Shown here: piece by piece, positions 38,767 to 48,108 of the stretch
Numbering within the stretch: position 1 is the stretch's first letter
Layout: each line of letters begins with the position of its first letter
Origin: Janthinobacterium sp.
GTDB lineage: Bacteria; Pseudomonadota; Gammaproteobacteria; Burkholderiales; Burkholderiaceae_D
Assembly: GCA_003133225.1 (NCBI GenBank)
Contig: PKWL01000125.1
Span: forward strand, 748 to 64,747
DNA length: 64,000 nt
Reading direction: 5' to 3'
Translations under genes and position numbers: made by a program
Notes under the pieces: generated by a model
Database searches by the model: none
The model's input: only the letters and a program-made list of their open reading frames with translations
What the model was told of the DNA's origin: nothing

Positions 38767-39696
38767 ATGGCATTCTTTCTTGAAACACTACTCGGCGGCC
38801 TGATGGCCGGCATGTTGTATTCGCTGGTGGCGCTGGGCTTTGTGCTGATCTACAAAGCCTCGGGAGTCTTCAATTTTGCGCAGGGCGCGATGGTGCTGTT
38901 CGCAGCACTGGCCATGGCGCGTTTTGCCGAGTGGATACCAGCCTGGAGCGGCATCACCAACCCCATAGTCGCCAACGTGGCCGCCTTTTTACTGGCCGGC
39001 GCCGTGATGTTCCTGGTCGCGTGGCTGGTCGAGCGCCTGGTATTGCGCCATCTGGTCAACCAGGAAGCCACCACCCTGCTAATGGCTACTTTGGGTATTG
39101 GTTACTTTCTCGATGGCATCGGACAGACGATTTTCGGCAGCAATATCTACGAGATCAACATCGGTATGCCAAAAGACCCGGTGATCGCGTTTGAAAGCCT
39201 GTTTGAGGGTGGCATCCTGATCAACATGGAAGATCTCTATGCCGCCTTGATTGCCGCCATACTGGTGACGATGCTGAGCGTGTTCTTCCAGAAAACCAGC
39301 ACTGGGCGTGCTTTGCGCGCAGTGGCAGACGATCATCAAGCGGCCCAAAGCATTGGCATCCCCTTGAACCGCATCTGGTTCATTGTCTGGTGTGTGGCCG
39401 GCGTGGTGGCGTTGGTGGCCGGCATGATCTGGGGCAGTAAGCTGGGCGTACAGTTTTCGCTCACCACGGTGGCGCTGCGGGCCTTGCCGGTGGTGATTCT
39501 GGGTGGTCTGACCTCGGTGCCGGGTGCCATTATTGGCGGTCTCATCATTGGCGTGGGTGAAAAGATGTCTGAAGTGTTTTTGGGCCCCTACGTGGGGGGT
39601 GGCATCGAGATCTGGTTTGCCTACGTGCTGGCCTTGGTGTTTCTTCTGTTCCGGCCGCAAGGCTTGTTTGGCGAGAAGATTATTGATCGCGTCTGA
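38767..39696 (+). CDS. livH: LivH-type ABC permease
   Basis: A 309-residue inner-membrane permease with about eight hydrophobic segments. Family hallmarks are GLMAGMLYSLVALGFVLIY, FNFAQGAMVLFAALAM, STGRALRAVADDHQAAQSIG (the ATPase-contact loop) and the end FRPQGLFGEKIIDRV. The gene starts one base after the livG stop. It pairs with LivM to form the translocation channel. Confidence 0.92.
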   Translation: MAFFLETLLGGLMAGMLYSLVALGFVLIYKASGVFNFAQGAMVLFAALAMARFAEWIPAWSGITNPIVANVAAFLLAGAVMFLVAWLVERLVLRHLVNQEATTLLMATLGIGYFLDGIGQTIFGSNIYEINIGMPKDPVIAFESLFEGGILINMEDLYAALIAAILVTMLSVFFQKTSTGRALRAVADDHQAAQSIGIPLNRIWFIVWCVAGVVALVAGMIWGSKLGVQFSLTTVALRALPVVILGGLTSVPGAIIGGLIIGVGEKMSEVFLGPYVGGGIEIWFAYVLALVFLLFRPQGLFGEKIIDRV

Positions 39697-39719
39697 CGAC
39701 ACATTAGAAAAGAAACACC

Positions 39720-40796
39720 ATGTTCTACAGAGAAAACGGCCAGTTCAAGACAAGCTATCGCTCCGACCAGCAGATTTTCCCCATTACCCAGGATCGCTGG
39801 GCGGTGCTGCTGATCATCGCCGCCGCCTTCATTGTTGTGCCTATGCTCAGCAGCGGCTACATGTTTCGGGCAATTCTCATTCCGTTTTTGATCATGTCAC
39901 TGGCCGCCCTCGGCGTGAACATTCTGGTGGGTTATTGCGGGCAGATTTCTTTGGGTTCCGGCGCTTTCATGGCGGTCGGTGCCTACGCAGCGTTCAATTT
40001 TTTTGTGCGTGTGCCCGGCATGCCACTGCTGCTGGCTCTAGTACTGGGTGGCCTGTGCGCCAGCGCCTTTGGCATCCTGTTTGGTTTGCCCAGCCTGCGT
40101 GTCAAGGGTCTGTACCTGGCGGTGGCGACTCTGGCGGCGCAGTTCTTCAGTGACTGGATGTTTTTGCGCATCAAGTGGTTTACTAATGACGCGCCTTCTG
40201 GCTCAGTTTCGGTGTCAAGTTTGCAGGTGTTTGGTTTTTCGCTTGAAAGCCCAACCGCCAAGTATTTGTTTTGCCTGTCAGTTCTGGTGCTGCTGGCACT
40301 GCTGGCGAAAAACCTGGTGCGTGGCGCCATTGGCCGGGAGTGGATGGCAATCCGCGACATGGATGTGGCCGCTGCGGTGATTGGCATCCGGCCCATGTAT
40401 GCCAAGCTCAGCGCTTTTGCTGTGAGCTCTTTCATTATCGGTGTCGCCGGTGCCTTGTGGGGCTTTGTCTATCTGGAGTCTTGGGAGCCTGCCGCTTTTT
40501 CCGTGGACTTGTCGTTCAGACTGTTGTTTATGGTGATCATTGGCGGCATGGGTTCCATCATGGGTGCTTTCTTTGGTGCAGGCTTTATCGTAGTGTTGCC
40601 AATTTTCCTGAACCAGTTCTTGCCCTCGCTTGGCGCTGCGGTCGGCATCCAAATTTCAACCGCTGTGACCTCGCACGCCGAGTTGATCGTCTTTGGTGCC
40701 TTGATCGTGTGGTTCCTGATCGTCGAACCCCACGGCTTGGCCAAGTTGTGGTCTATTGGCAAGCAGAAGCTTCGCCTTTGGCCCTTTCCTCACTGA
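39720..40796 (+). CDS. livM: LivM-type ABC permease
   Basis: A 358-residue permease with about nine to ten hydrophobic segments. GYCGQISLGSGAFMAVGAYA, FGLPSLRVKGLYLAVATLAA and FMVIIGGMGSIMGAFFGAGF are characteristic. The N-terminus (FYRENGQFKTSYRSDQQIFP) is a polar extension often seen in LivM of these CoA-ligase-linked operons. It follows livH by 23 bp with GAAAAGAAA upstream. Confidence 0.92.
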   Translation: MFYRENGQFKTSYRSDQQIFPITQDRWAVLLIIAAAFIVVPMLSSGYMFRAILIPFLIMSLAALGVNILVGYCGQISLGSGAFMAVGAYAAFNFFVRVPGMPLLLALVLGGLCASAFGILFGLPSLRVKGLYLAVATLAAQFFSDWMFLRIKWFTNDAPSGSVSVSSLQVFGFSLESPTAKYLFCLSVLVLLALLAKNLVRGAIGREWMAIRDMDVAAAVIGIRPMYAKLSAFAVSSFIIGVAGALWGFVYLESWEPAAFSVDLSFRLLFMVIIGGMGSIMGAFFGAGFIVVLPIFLNQFLPSLGAAVGIQISTAVTSHAELIVFGALIVWFLIVEPHGLAKLWSIGKQKLRLWPFPH

Positions 40797-40869
40797 GTTT
40801 GTTCGTTTGTTAGTCGTTTCAGCTTTTGCTAACCCAAGCACCCCGGTGCTCACTATTTAGGAGACATTC

Positions 40870-42183
40870 ATGAAGATTCGCCATATTGTTTTAGCCAGCG
40901 TCATTGCGGCTGCCAGCGCTGGGGCGTTCGCCCAGGCCAAGGAGCAGTTCTTTCCGCTGCTGTCCTACCGCACGGGTGCTTACGCGCCCAACGGCACGCC
41001 CTGGGCCAACGGCAAGCAGGATTACCTCAAGATGGTCAACGCGCGCGACGGCGGCATCAATGGCGTCAAGCTCACGTACGAAGAGTGTGAAATGGCCTAT
41101 GACACCGCGCGCGGTGTGGAGTGCTACGAGCGCCTGAAGAGCCATCCGGGCGTGGCGCTGTTCGACCCCCAGAGTACCGGCGTCACTTTTGCCCTGACCG
41201 AAAAGGCGCCGCAGGACAAGATACCCTTGATGACGCTGGGCTATGGCCTGTCGGTGTCGCAGGACGGCATGGCATTCAAATGGAATTTCCCGCTGATGGG
41301 TAGCTACTGGACCGGTGCCGACGTGCTGATCCAGTACATCGGAAAGAGCCTGGGCGGCATGGATAAGCTCAAGGGCAAAAAGATCACACTCGTGTACCAC
41401 GACAGTCCGTTTGGCAAGGAGCCCATTCCGCTGCTGCAAGAGCGTGCCGCCATGCTGGGTTTCAACCTGCAACTGCTGCCGGTGACCGCACCAGGGGTTG
41501 ATCAGAAAGCCACCTGGCTACAAGTGCGCCAGGCCAAGCCCGATTACGTGCTGTTGTGGGGCTGGGGGGTGATGAATTCCACGGCACTGAAGGAAGCGCA
41601 AGCCACCGGCTACCCGCGTGACAAGATGTTCGGCGTCTGGTGGGCCGGTGCCGAACCGGACGTGAAAGACGTGGGCGAAGGGGCCAAGGGTTACCGCGCG
41701 CTGGCACTCAATACCTCAGGCCAGCAGCCCAAGGTGATCCAGGATATCCTGAAATATGTGTATGCCAAAGGCCAGGGTGCCGGGTCGAAAGAAGACGTGG
41801 GCTCGGTGCTCTACACCCGTGGCGTGATCATCCAGATGTTGTCGCAAGAGGCGGTTCGCCGGGCCCAGGAACGTTTCGGCAAGGGCAAGGTCATGACCGG
41901 CGAGCAGGTGCGCTGGGGTCTGGAAAACCTGGCGCTGGACCAGAAGAAACTCGATGCGTTGGGCTTTAGCGGCGTCATGCGCCCGATCAGCACCTCGTGC
42001 GCCGACCACATGGGCTCAACTGCGGTGCGCATCGAAACCTGGGACGGCAAGAAATGGGGCATTACCTCGGATTACATCGAGGCCGACGAGCAGATTCTCA
42101 AGCCGATGATCAAGGCCGGGGCCGACAAGTACCTGGCCGACAAGAAGATGACCCGGCGCACTGCCGCGGACTGCCAGTCCTGA
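40870..42183 (+). CDS. livK: LivK-type periplasmic binding protein
   Basis: A 437-residue binding protein with a signal peptide cleaved after SAGAFAQ (residue about 22). It belongs to the large LivK-like class, not the strict leucine-binding group: GGINGVKLTYEECEMAYDTA and VALFDPQSTGVTFALTEKAP resemble proteins that bind aromatic or aliphatic acids. AGGAG at 40859-40863 serves ATG 40870. It is placed between the permease and LivF genes, giving a complete importer. Confidence 0.88.
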   Translation: MKIRHIVLASVIAAASAGAFAQAKEQFFPLLSYRTGAYAPNGTPWANGKQDYLKMVNARDGGINGVKLTYEECEMAYDTARGVECYERLKSHPGVALFDPQSTGVTFALTEKAPQDKIPLMTLGYGLSVSQDGMAFKWNFPLMGSYWTGADVLIQYIGKSLGGMDKLKGKKITLVYHDSPFGKEPIPLLQERAAMLGFNLQLLPVTAPGVDQKATWLQVRQAKPDYVLLWGWGVMNSTALKEAQATGYPRDKMFGVWWAGAEPDVKDVGEGAKGYRALALNTSGQQPKVIQDILKYVYAKGQGAGSKEDVGSVLYTRGVIIQMLSQEAVRRAQERFGKGKVMTGEQVRWGLENLALDQKKLDALGFSGVMRPISTSCADHMGSTAVRIETWDGKKWGITSDYIEADEQILKPMIKAGADKYLADKKMTRRTAADCQS

Positions 42184-42271
42184 TCGACTTGTCATTGCGG
42201 ACCTGATCCGCAATGACAGTCCAACCGGCAGCGTTGCGTGCAGTGCTGCCGACTGGTGAAGGCAAGAATTT

Positions 42272-43081
42272 ATGGACTCCAAAAAAATCGTTCTAAACGT
42301 TAATGGCATCGAAGTCATTTACAACCACGTCATTCTGGTACTCAAAGGCGTTTCGCTCAATGTGCCGGAGGGGAAAATTGTGGCGATCCTGGGCGGCAAT
42401 GGTGCGGGTAAAACAACGACATTGCGTGCCATTTCAAATTTACTCAAAAGCGAGCGCGGCGAAGTCACCAAAGGTTCGATTGAGCTGCGCGGCGAGCGTA
42501 TCGAGAACCTCTCGCCGGCCGATCTGGTGCAACGCGGCGTAGTGCAGGTGATGGAGGGGCGCCACTGTTTTGCGCACCTGACGATCGAAGAAAACTTGCT
42601 CACCGGCGGCTATACCCGCAAAAGCAAAACCGAGGTGGCCGCCAATCTGGACAAGGTTTACACCTATTTTCCACGGCTCAAGGAACGCCGCACCAGCCAG
42701 GCGGCTTACACCTCGGGCGGCGAGCAACAGATGTGTGCCATCGGTCGCGCGCTGATGGCCAACCCAAGCATGGTGCTGCTGGATGAACCCTCGATGGGGC
42801 TGGCCCCCCAAATCGTCGAAGAAGTGTTCGAGATTGTGAAAGACCTCAACAGACGAGAAAAAGTTACTTTCCTGTTGGCCGAACAGAACACCAACATGGC
42901 ACTCAAATACTCCGACTATGGCTACATCATGGAGTCCGGCCGTGTCGTGATGGACGGCGTGGCCAGCGACCTGGCCAACAATGAAGACGTCAAGGAGTTC
43001 TATCTCGGCGTGGGTGCTGGCGAGCGCAAGAGTTTCAAAGATGTGAAGAGTTACAAACGGCGCAAACGTTGGCTGGCATAA
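42272..43081 (+). CDS. livF: LivF-type ABC ATPase
   Basis: A 269-residue ATPase. Motifs: GGNGAGKTTTLRAISNLL (Walker A), TSGGEQQMCAIGRALM (signature), MVLLDEPSMGLAPQIVEEVF (Walker B) and FLLAEQNTNMALKYSDYGYI. The LLAEQN motif, with Gln in the switch region, is typical of LivF. A basic tail of about 15 residues (KSYKRRKRWLA) extends past the usual end. It completes the importer. Confidence 0.92.
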   Translation: MDSKKIVLNVNGIEVIYNHVILVLKGVSLNVPEGKIVAILGGNGAGKTTTLRAISNLLKSERGEVTKGSIELRGERIENLSPADLVQRGVVQVMEGRHCFAHLTIEENLLTGGYTRKSKTEVAANLDKVYTYFPRLKERRTSQAAYTSGGEQQMCAIGRALMANPSMVLLDEPSMGLAPQIVEEVFEIVKDLNRREKVTFLLAEQNTNMALKYSDYGYIMESGRVVMDGVASDLANNEDVKEFYLGVGAGERKSFKDVKSYKRRKRWLA

Positions 43082-43139
43082 GTCTCATGACACCAGTACG
43101 CCAGCCCGGCACTGCCAGCCACCCCCACAGGAACAAAAG

Positions 43140-44396
43140 ATGACTGACCATTTTGATGCGCTGGAAACGCGCGACCCTGCTGCGCGTGAAGCGGCGCTGA
43201 TGGCAGCCTTGCCGGCTCAAATGGCTCATGCCAAGCATGCATCGAACGCTTTCGGGCAAATTTTGAAAAACGTCAACCCCGGCACCGTCACCTGTCGGCA
43301 AGTGCTGGCCAGCCTGCCCGTGACGCGTAAGCATGAACTGCTGGAACGCCAGCAAGCTTGTCGCAGTGCCGGGGGCAATGTGTTTGGCGGCTTTAGCGCC
43401 ATCGATTTTGGCTCCCACATGCCGCGCGTCTTCTCCAGCCCGGGCCCGATCTACGAACCCGAAGGCCGCGCAAGTGACTATTGGCGCATGGCACGAGCCA
43501 TTTTTGCCGCTGGTTTTCGTCCTGGCGAGCTCATTCATAACAGCTTCAGCTACCACTTCGTGCCGGCCGGCTCAATGATGGAATCAGGTGCCCATGCGCT
43601 TGGCTGTACGGTGTTTGCGGGCGGCACCGGTCAAACCGAGCAGCAGGTGCAGGCGATGCGCGAGCTGCGTCCGGCGGGTTATATCGGCACCCCCAGTTTT
43701 CTGAAAATAATTGTCGAGAAAGCGGTTGCCATGGGTGTCGCCTTGCCCGGCGTTACCAAGGCCATGTTCGGTGGCGAAGCCTTTCCGCCGTCCTTGCGCG
43801 ACTGGTTTGCCGGGCATGGCATTGCCGGGTACCAGTGCTACGCCACGGCCGATCTGGGATTGATTGCTTACGAGACCGCCGCTCGCGAAGGCCTGGTGCT
43901 CGACGAGGGTGTGATCGTCGAGATTGTTCGCCCCGGCACCGGCGACCCAGTGGCTGACGGTGAAGTGGGTGAAGTGGTGGTGACCACGCTCAACCCGGAC
44001 TATCCCTTGATTCGCTTTGGCACCGGCGATTTATCGGCGGTGCTCAGCGGCACCTGCCCGACCGGGCGCACCAACACCCGCATCAAGGGTTGGCTCGGGC
44101 GCGCTGACCAGACCACCAAAATCCGCGGCATGTTCGTGCATCCGGGCCAGGTCGCCGACATCATCAAGCGCTTCCCCGAAGTGGTGCGTGCGCGCCTGGT
44201 GGTCAGCGGCGAGATGGCCAAAGATACCATGACGCTCATGGTGGAAACCGCGTGCAGCGGGCCCGATGCGTTGGCGCTCAAGATCGGCGAGGCCATTCGT
44301 GATGTGACCAAGTTGCGCGGCCAGGTTGAACTGGTTTTGCCTGGCACTCTGCCCAACGACGGCAAAGTGATCGAGGACGCGCGCAGCTACAAGTGA
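43140..44396 (+). CDS. PaaK-like AMP-binding protein with altered phosphate loop
   Basis: A 418-residue relative of phenylacetate-CoA ligases. The conserved core is recognisable (KAMFGGEAFPPSLRDWF, YQCYATADLGLIAYETA, RFGTGDLSAVL, GRADQTTKIRGMFVHPGQVA), and NDGKVIEDARSYK ends it with the candidate catalytic Lys. The SSGTTGxPT phosphate loop of the family is replaced by VFSSPGPIYEPEG. Activity may therefore be altered, although the same change may be usual in this operon type. It is the last gene of the Liv operon, 58 bp after livF. Confidence 0.8.
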   Translation: MTDHFDALETRDPAAREAALMAALPAQMAHAKHASNAFGQILKNVNPGTVTCRQVLASLPVTRKHELLERQQACRSAGGNVFGGFSAIDFGSHMPRVFSSPGPIYEPEGRASDYWRMARAIFAAGFRPGELIHNSFSYHFVPAGSMMESGAHALGCTVFAGGTGQTEQQVQAMRELRPAGYIGTPSFLKIIVEKAVAMGVALPGVTKAMFGGEAFPPSLRDWFAGHGIAGYQCYATADLGLIAYETAAREGLVLDEGVIVEIVRPGTGDPVADGEVGEVVVTTLNPDYPLIRFGTGDLSAVLSGTCPTGRTNTRIKGWLGRADQTTKIRGMFVHPGQVADIIKRFPEVVRARLVVSGEMAKDTMTLMVETACSGPDALALKIGEAIRDVTKLRGQVELVLPGTLPNDGKVIEDARSYK

Positions 44397-44454
44397 CGGT
44401 AGATTTCTCTAAATAAAGCCTTGATTTAAATTTGCAGAGCATGGCGGGCCGGGT

Positions 44455-45726
44455 TTAGCGGTACGCGTATTCGCGGTTGAAGGGGTAGCTCGAGCGGGCC
44501 CCGCGCATGGCGTTGCAGCCGTCATCGGCCTCTGGGCGCAGCGCCAGTATCTGATGCAGCGAAATCCAGCCCTGCTCGAAACTCATGGCGCTGCCGGCCA
44601 AGTACAAACGGTAAGCACGCAGAATTTTTTCGGCGCGCGCCAGATCACCGTCGGCGGCCAGCACCTCGCGCGCCTGCTCCAGTTGGGCCTCCAACGCGTC
44701 TGACCAGGCCCAAAGCGTGCGTGCGTAGTGGGGCCGCAGATTCTCGGTATCGACCATTTCGAGATGGGCACCGGCCATTGCGTGCAATACCTTGCTCACA
44801 TGCAGCAACTCACCGCCGGGGAAAATATACTTCTCGATGAAGTCGCCCATGCCTGCTCCCAACTGGTCATGCTCGGTACCGCCCGCCGTAATGCCGTGGT
44901 TCATCACCAGCCCCCCCGGTTTGAGCAGGCGGTAGATCTTGTCGAAATAGGTCGCCATGTTGGCGTGACCCACATGTTCGAACATGCCCACCGAAGCAAT
45001 CTTGTCGAAGGTCCGTGATTCATCGATGTCGCGGTAGTCGCACAGCAGCATGCGCACGCGGCCGCTCATGCCGCTGGACTCAATCAACTGCTGCCCGTAG
45101 GCATACTGGTTTTTTGACAAGGTAACACCGGTGGCTTCAACGCCGTAGTGCTTCGCCGCCCACAACAGCAAGGCGCCCCAGCCAGCACCAATGTCGAGAA
45201 ACTGCTCGCCTGGCTTGAGCGCCAGCTTGCGGCAGATATGGTCAAGCTTGGCCTCCTGGGCTTGGGCCAGCGTCAGGCTGGCGTCTCGGTAATAGGCGCA
45301 GGAATAGACCCGCATTGGATCGAGCCAAAGCGCATAGAAATCATCCGACACATCGTAATGAAATTCTATTTGTTCAGCGTCACGGTCGGTCGAGTGCGCT
45401 TGCAAGGACCTGACGCGGCGCAGCAGTTGCAGCCACCAGCGGCGCTCCGGGCTGGCTGGCGTACCGGCGAGCAGGCTCGCCGCGACCACCATCAATTCGC
45501 GCATGCGGCCTTCGAGTTGCAAACGACACTCGACAAAATCCTCGGCCATGGCACCGATACGCCCGGTCGCCATGGTCGCCAGGCTGGACCAATCCGAGAA
45601 CGACAGGCGAACCGCCGCACCGGTGGGCCCGACTTGCCGTCCGGCGGGTAATTGAAGCGCCACCGTCACGGGCAGATCGCGTAACCGCGACTCAATTTTG
45701 CAAAGCAGGTTTTCCATGTCAACCAT
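44455..45726 (-). CDS. cfa: Cyclopropane-fatty-acyl-phospholipid synthase
   Basis: A 423-residue SAM-dependent enzyme that methylenates double bonds of membrane lipids. The N-terminal lipid-binding part is followed by a methyltransferase domain: FHYDVSDDFYALWLDPMRVY, the SAM motif LDIGAGWGALLLWAAKHYG, ASVGMFEHVGHANMATYFDK, and a C-terminal FEQGWISLHQILA. The length is normal. ATG 45726 is followed by a second ATG at 45717. It is a single gene, convergent with the Liv operon. Confidence 0.92.
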   Translation of the reverse strand: MVDMENLLCKIESRLRDLPVTVALQLPAGRQVGPTGAAVRLSFSDWSSLATMATGRIGAMAEDFVECRLQLEGRMRELMVVAASLLAGTPASPERRWWLQLLRRVRSLQAHSTDRDAEQIEFHYDVSDDFYALWLDPMRVYSCAYYRDASLTLAQAQEAKLDHICRKLALKPGEQFLDIGAGWGALLLWAAKHYGVEATGVTLSKNQYAYGQQLIESSGMSGRVRMLLCDYRDIDESRTFDKIASVGMFEHVGHANMATYFDKIYRLLKPGGLVMNHGITAGGTEHDQLGAGMGDFIEKYIFPGGELLHVSKVLHAMAGAHLEMVDTENLRPHYARTLWAWSDALEAQLEQAREVLAADGDLARAEKILRAYRLYLAGSAMSFEQGWISLHQILALRPEADDGCNAMRGARSSYPFNREYAYR

Positions 45727-46046
45727 CCCGTTTAGAGTCTCCAGTTGGACGCGTCGGCCTGGGTTGCCGACCGCATAGCCAAGCCGAGGAGGTCAAGATT
45801 CAAAAGGATTCAATGAACACAACAAGCCGTCAACTCAAGTTTGCAGGTTTACCAAGATTCACCACACTCGTCAAGCGGTTAGCGCACAGCCGTTAGCGCA
45901 CTTCTTCGCCATGGCGCAGCGTCGCACCTCCTGGCCCGCTGCCGCACGCCTGGCGATGACGCGTGAAGTGCGCCAACCAGCGCCAGATAAGGGCCTGCGC
46001 AGGTGCCTACAGCGGAAAAATCCAAATTTAAACTATATTCAACCCC
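45727..46046. other. Divergent intergenic region without a gene
   Basis: A 320-bp gap between the divergent cfa and aminopeptidase genes. It should contain both promoters. A short direct repeat (GTTAGCGCAC near 45879 and 45892) is the only pattern noticed. No convincing ORF, RNA gene or terminator was seen. Confidence 0.5.
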
Positions 46047-47192
46047 ATGACCCTGCTGCCCAACGCTCAAGCTGACCTGACATTTTTTTGTGGTGCGCGA
46101 CGGGCCTGCTGGCATGTGCTGACGGGAGCCGCCGCCGTTGTGTTGACGCTTCTCATGACGGCGTGCACCGACACACGCTATTACCTGCAATCGGTGGGAG
46201 GTCACCTCCAAATGATGCAGGAGGCGCGACCGATTGAACAGTGGTTGGTCGACGAAAGTGTTGCTCCGGCATTGAAACAACGTTTGGCGCTGGCCCAGCG
46301 CATGCGCAGCTTTGCCGTGACCGAGCTGAAGCTGCCCGACAACGCCAGTTATCACCGCTACGCCGACTTGCAACGTCGCTCGGTCGTCTGGAACGTGGTG
46401 GCGGCGGGCGAGTTTTCACTGACCCTCAAGACCTGGTGCGTGCCGGTGGCGGGCTGCGTCAGTTACCGCGGCTATTTCAGCGAGGCGCAGGCGCGTGAGC
46501 AGGCGCTGGCACTGGCCGCCACGGGACTGGAGGTCAGTGTTTATGGTGTGCCGGCTTATTCGACGCTGGGCTGGCTGAACTGGGCCGGTGGCGACCCGTT
46601 GCTCAATACTTTCATCAATTACCCGGAGGGCGAGTTGGCGCGCATGATTTTTCATGAGCTCGCGCATCAGGTGTTGTACGTCAAGGACGATACCCTGTTC
46701 AACGAATCTTTTGCCACGGCCGTGGAGCGTCTCGGAGGCGAACGCTGGCTCCAACTACACGGCTCGCCGACGGCAAAAAACGAGTACGCCGCGTTGGACG
46801 GCCGGCGGCGGCAGTTGCGCGCACTGGCGCTCGCCACACGGCTTAGACTGGCGCAGATTTACAAGCAAACTGAGGTGCAGAATTCCGACAAAGCGTCGCT
46901 GCGGAAATTGAAAAACCAGACGCTACAGGACTTCAGAGACGACTACGCTCGGCTTAAAAAAAGTTGGGGCGGTTACGCGGCTTATGACCCCTGGGTCGCC
47001 GGGGTCAACAATGCCGCCTTGGGTGCCCAGGCCGCTTATGACGAACTGGTGCCGGCTTTTGAGGCTGTGTTTGAGCGAGCAGACCGCGACTGGCCGCGCT
47101 TCTACGCCGATGTCAAGCGCCTGGCACAGCTGCCAAGGGTGGCGCGCACGCAGGCCTTGCAACAAATGGTAGTCCCGCACGCAACCCGCTGA
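46047..47192 (+). CDS. Predicted lipoprotein aminopeptidase (zinc)
   Basis: A 381-residue protein of the uncharacterised aminopeptidase family (Aminopep, PF10023 by recollection). A hydrophobic segment ends in the lipobox-like LLMTAC, so it is probably an envelope lipoprotein. The zinc motif HELAH is at residues 203-207, with NESFATAVERLGGE downstream giving a candidate third ligand. Further conserved regions are YYLQSVGGHLQMM at the mature N-terminus and GWLNWAGGDPLLNTFINYPE. No operon partner is evident. Confidence 0.8.
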   Translation: MTLLPNAQADLTFFCGARRACWHVLTGAAAVVLTLLMTACTDTRYYLQSVGGHLQMMQEARPIEQWLVDESVAPALKQRLALAQRMRSFAVTELKLPDNASYHRYADLQRRSVVWNVVAAGEFSLTLKTWCVPVAGCVSYRGYFSEAQAREQALALAATGLEVSVYGVPAYSTLGWLNWAGGDPLLNTFINYPEGELARMIFHELAHQVLYVKDDTLFNESFATAVERLGGERWLQLHGSPTAKNEYAALDGRRRQLRALALATRLRLAQIYKQTEVQNSDKASLRKLKNQTLQDFRDDYARLKKSWGGYAAYDPWVAGVNNAALGAQAAYDELVPAFEAVFERADRDWPRFYADVKRLAQLPRVARTQALQQMVVPHATR

Positions 47193-47196
47193 TCGC

Positions 47197-47970
47197 TCAG
47201 TCTTGCAGCTCCACTTTGGCCATTTCCACATCCAGCCGTTCCATCGCATCCATCGGCTTTGCCATGGCGGCTAGTTGGTACAGTCGGGTGGCCTCCATGA
47301 TCATCTTGTCGCCCTCGAGCATCATCATGGCGTTGGCGTATTCGATCATGCCAAGGACCGATTCAAAGTTCAGTTTCAGCGCTTGCTGCAGCAGACCCAG
47401 GCCGGTGTCCTTTTTGGCACCATAAGTCATGCCGGCGATGAGCAAGCCAACTTTGTCGATGACGTCGGCGTGAAAGGCTCCTAATGCGATATGGGCATCA
47501 ACGTGTCTGGGTTGGAGCTTGATGACGTTTTCGAGCTCTTCTTTAATCTTGCTGCCAAGCCCCTGGGCCAGCGCCTTGGCCACACTGATGCCCTGACTGT
47601 AGCGGCCCAATGCATAAGCTTGCCAGTAATGGGCGTTGATGTTTTGCGGGTCGGCCGCCGCTTGGGCACCGGCGCGTTCGGCAACCTCCAGATAAAGGTC
47701 GAGACGGGCTTTTTCTTTTTGCTCCAGGTAAGTGGCGTAAACGCAAGCCGCCTTGTTGGCAACGGTGAGGCCCGCACCGCCAAGTTTGAGCCCCATTTCC
47801 ATTGCCTTCTGGAATTCGCCATTGTGGAACAGCGCCCAGGCTTGCAGCACTTGGGTATCTTTGGGCAGCGGCTCGGCATCACCGGCATGCAGCCGGGCCC
47901 AATTTTTTTTCACACTGGCGGCGTCAAAAGCATAATCGCCAGGGTAGGGGAAGGCGGTCCACTTGGCCAT
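47197..47970 (-). CDS. TPR-like helical protein of unknown function
   Basis: A 257-residue cytoplasmic protein made of helix pairs resembling degenerate tetratricopeptide repeats (VLQAWALFHNGEFQKAMEMG, INAHYWQAYALGRYSQGISV, HVDAHIALGAFHADVIDKVG). No catalytic motif, signal peptide or membrane helix is visible. ATG 47970 has AGGAGTGAG upstream and is preferred to 48030. The gene is convergent with the aminopeptidase gene, 4 bp apart. Function not known to me. Confidence 0.75.
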   Translation of the reverse strand: MAKWTAFPYPGDYAFDAASVKKNWARLHAGDAEPLPKDTQVLQAWALFHNGEFQKAMEMGLKLGGAGLTVANKAACVYATYLEQKEKARLDLYLEVAERAGAQAAADPQNINAHYWQAYALGRYSQGISVAKALAQGLGSKIKEELENVIKLQPRHVDAHIALGAFHADVIDKVGLLIAGMTYGAKKDTGLGLLQQALKLNFESVLGMIEYANAMMMLEGDKMIMEATRLYQLAAMAKPMDAMERLDVEMAKVELQD

Positions 47971-48108
47971 TTTTCTCACTCCTGAAGTCGGTTTCACCGG
48001 CCCACTGTTTGTCAGCGCTATTGTAGGCACCCTTGGTATAAACTCGTCCAGTCAGCCGCACGGCTTGAACTGCGAGCGGCTGTGACCCCTAATAGTCGGA
48101 ATTAAAAC

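Noticed and set aside
45878-45901. Direct repeat of GTTAGCGCAC as a possible regulatory array
   Set aside because: Only two imperfectly placed copies, with no clear promoter nearby; could be chance.
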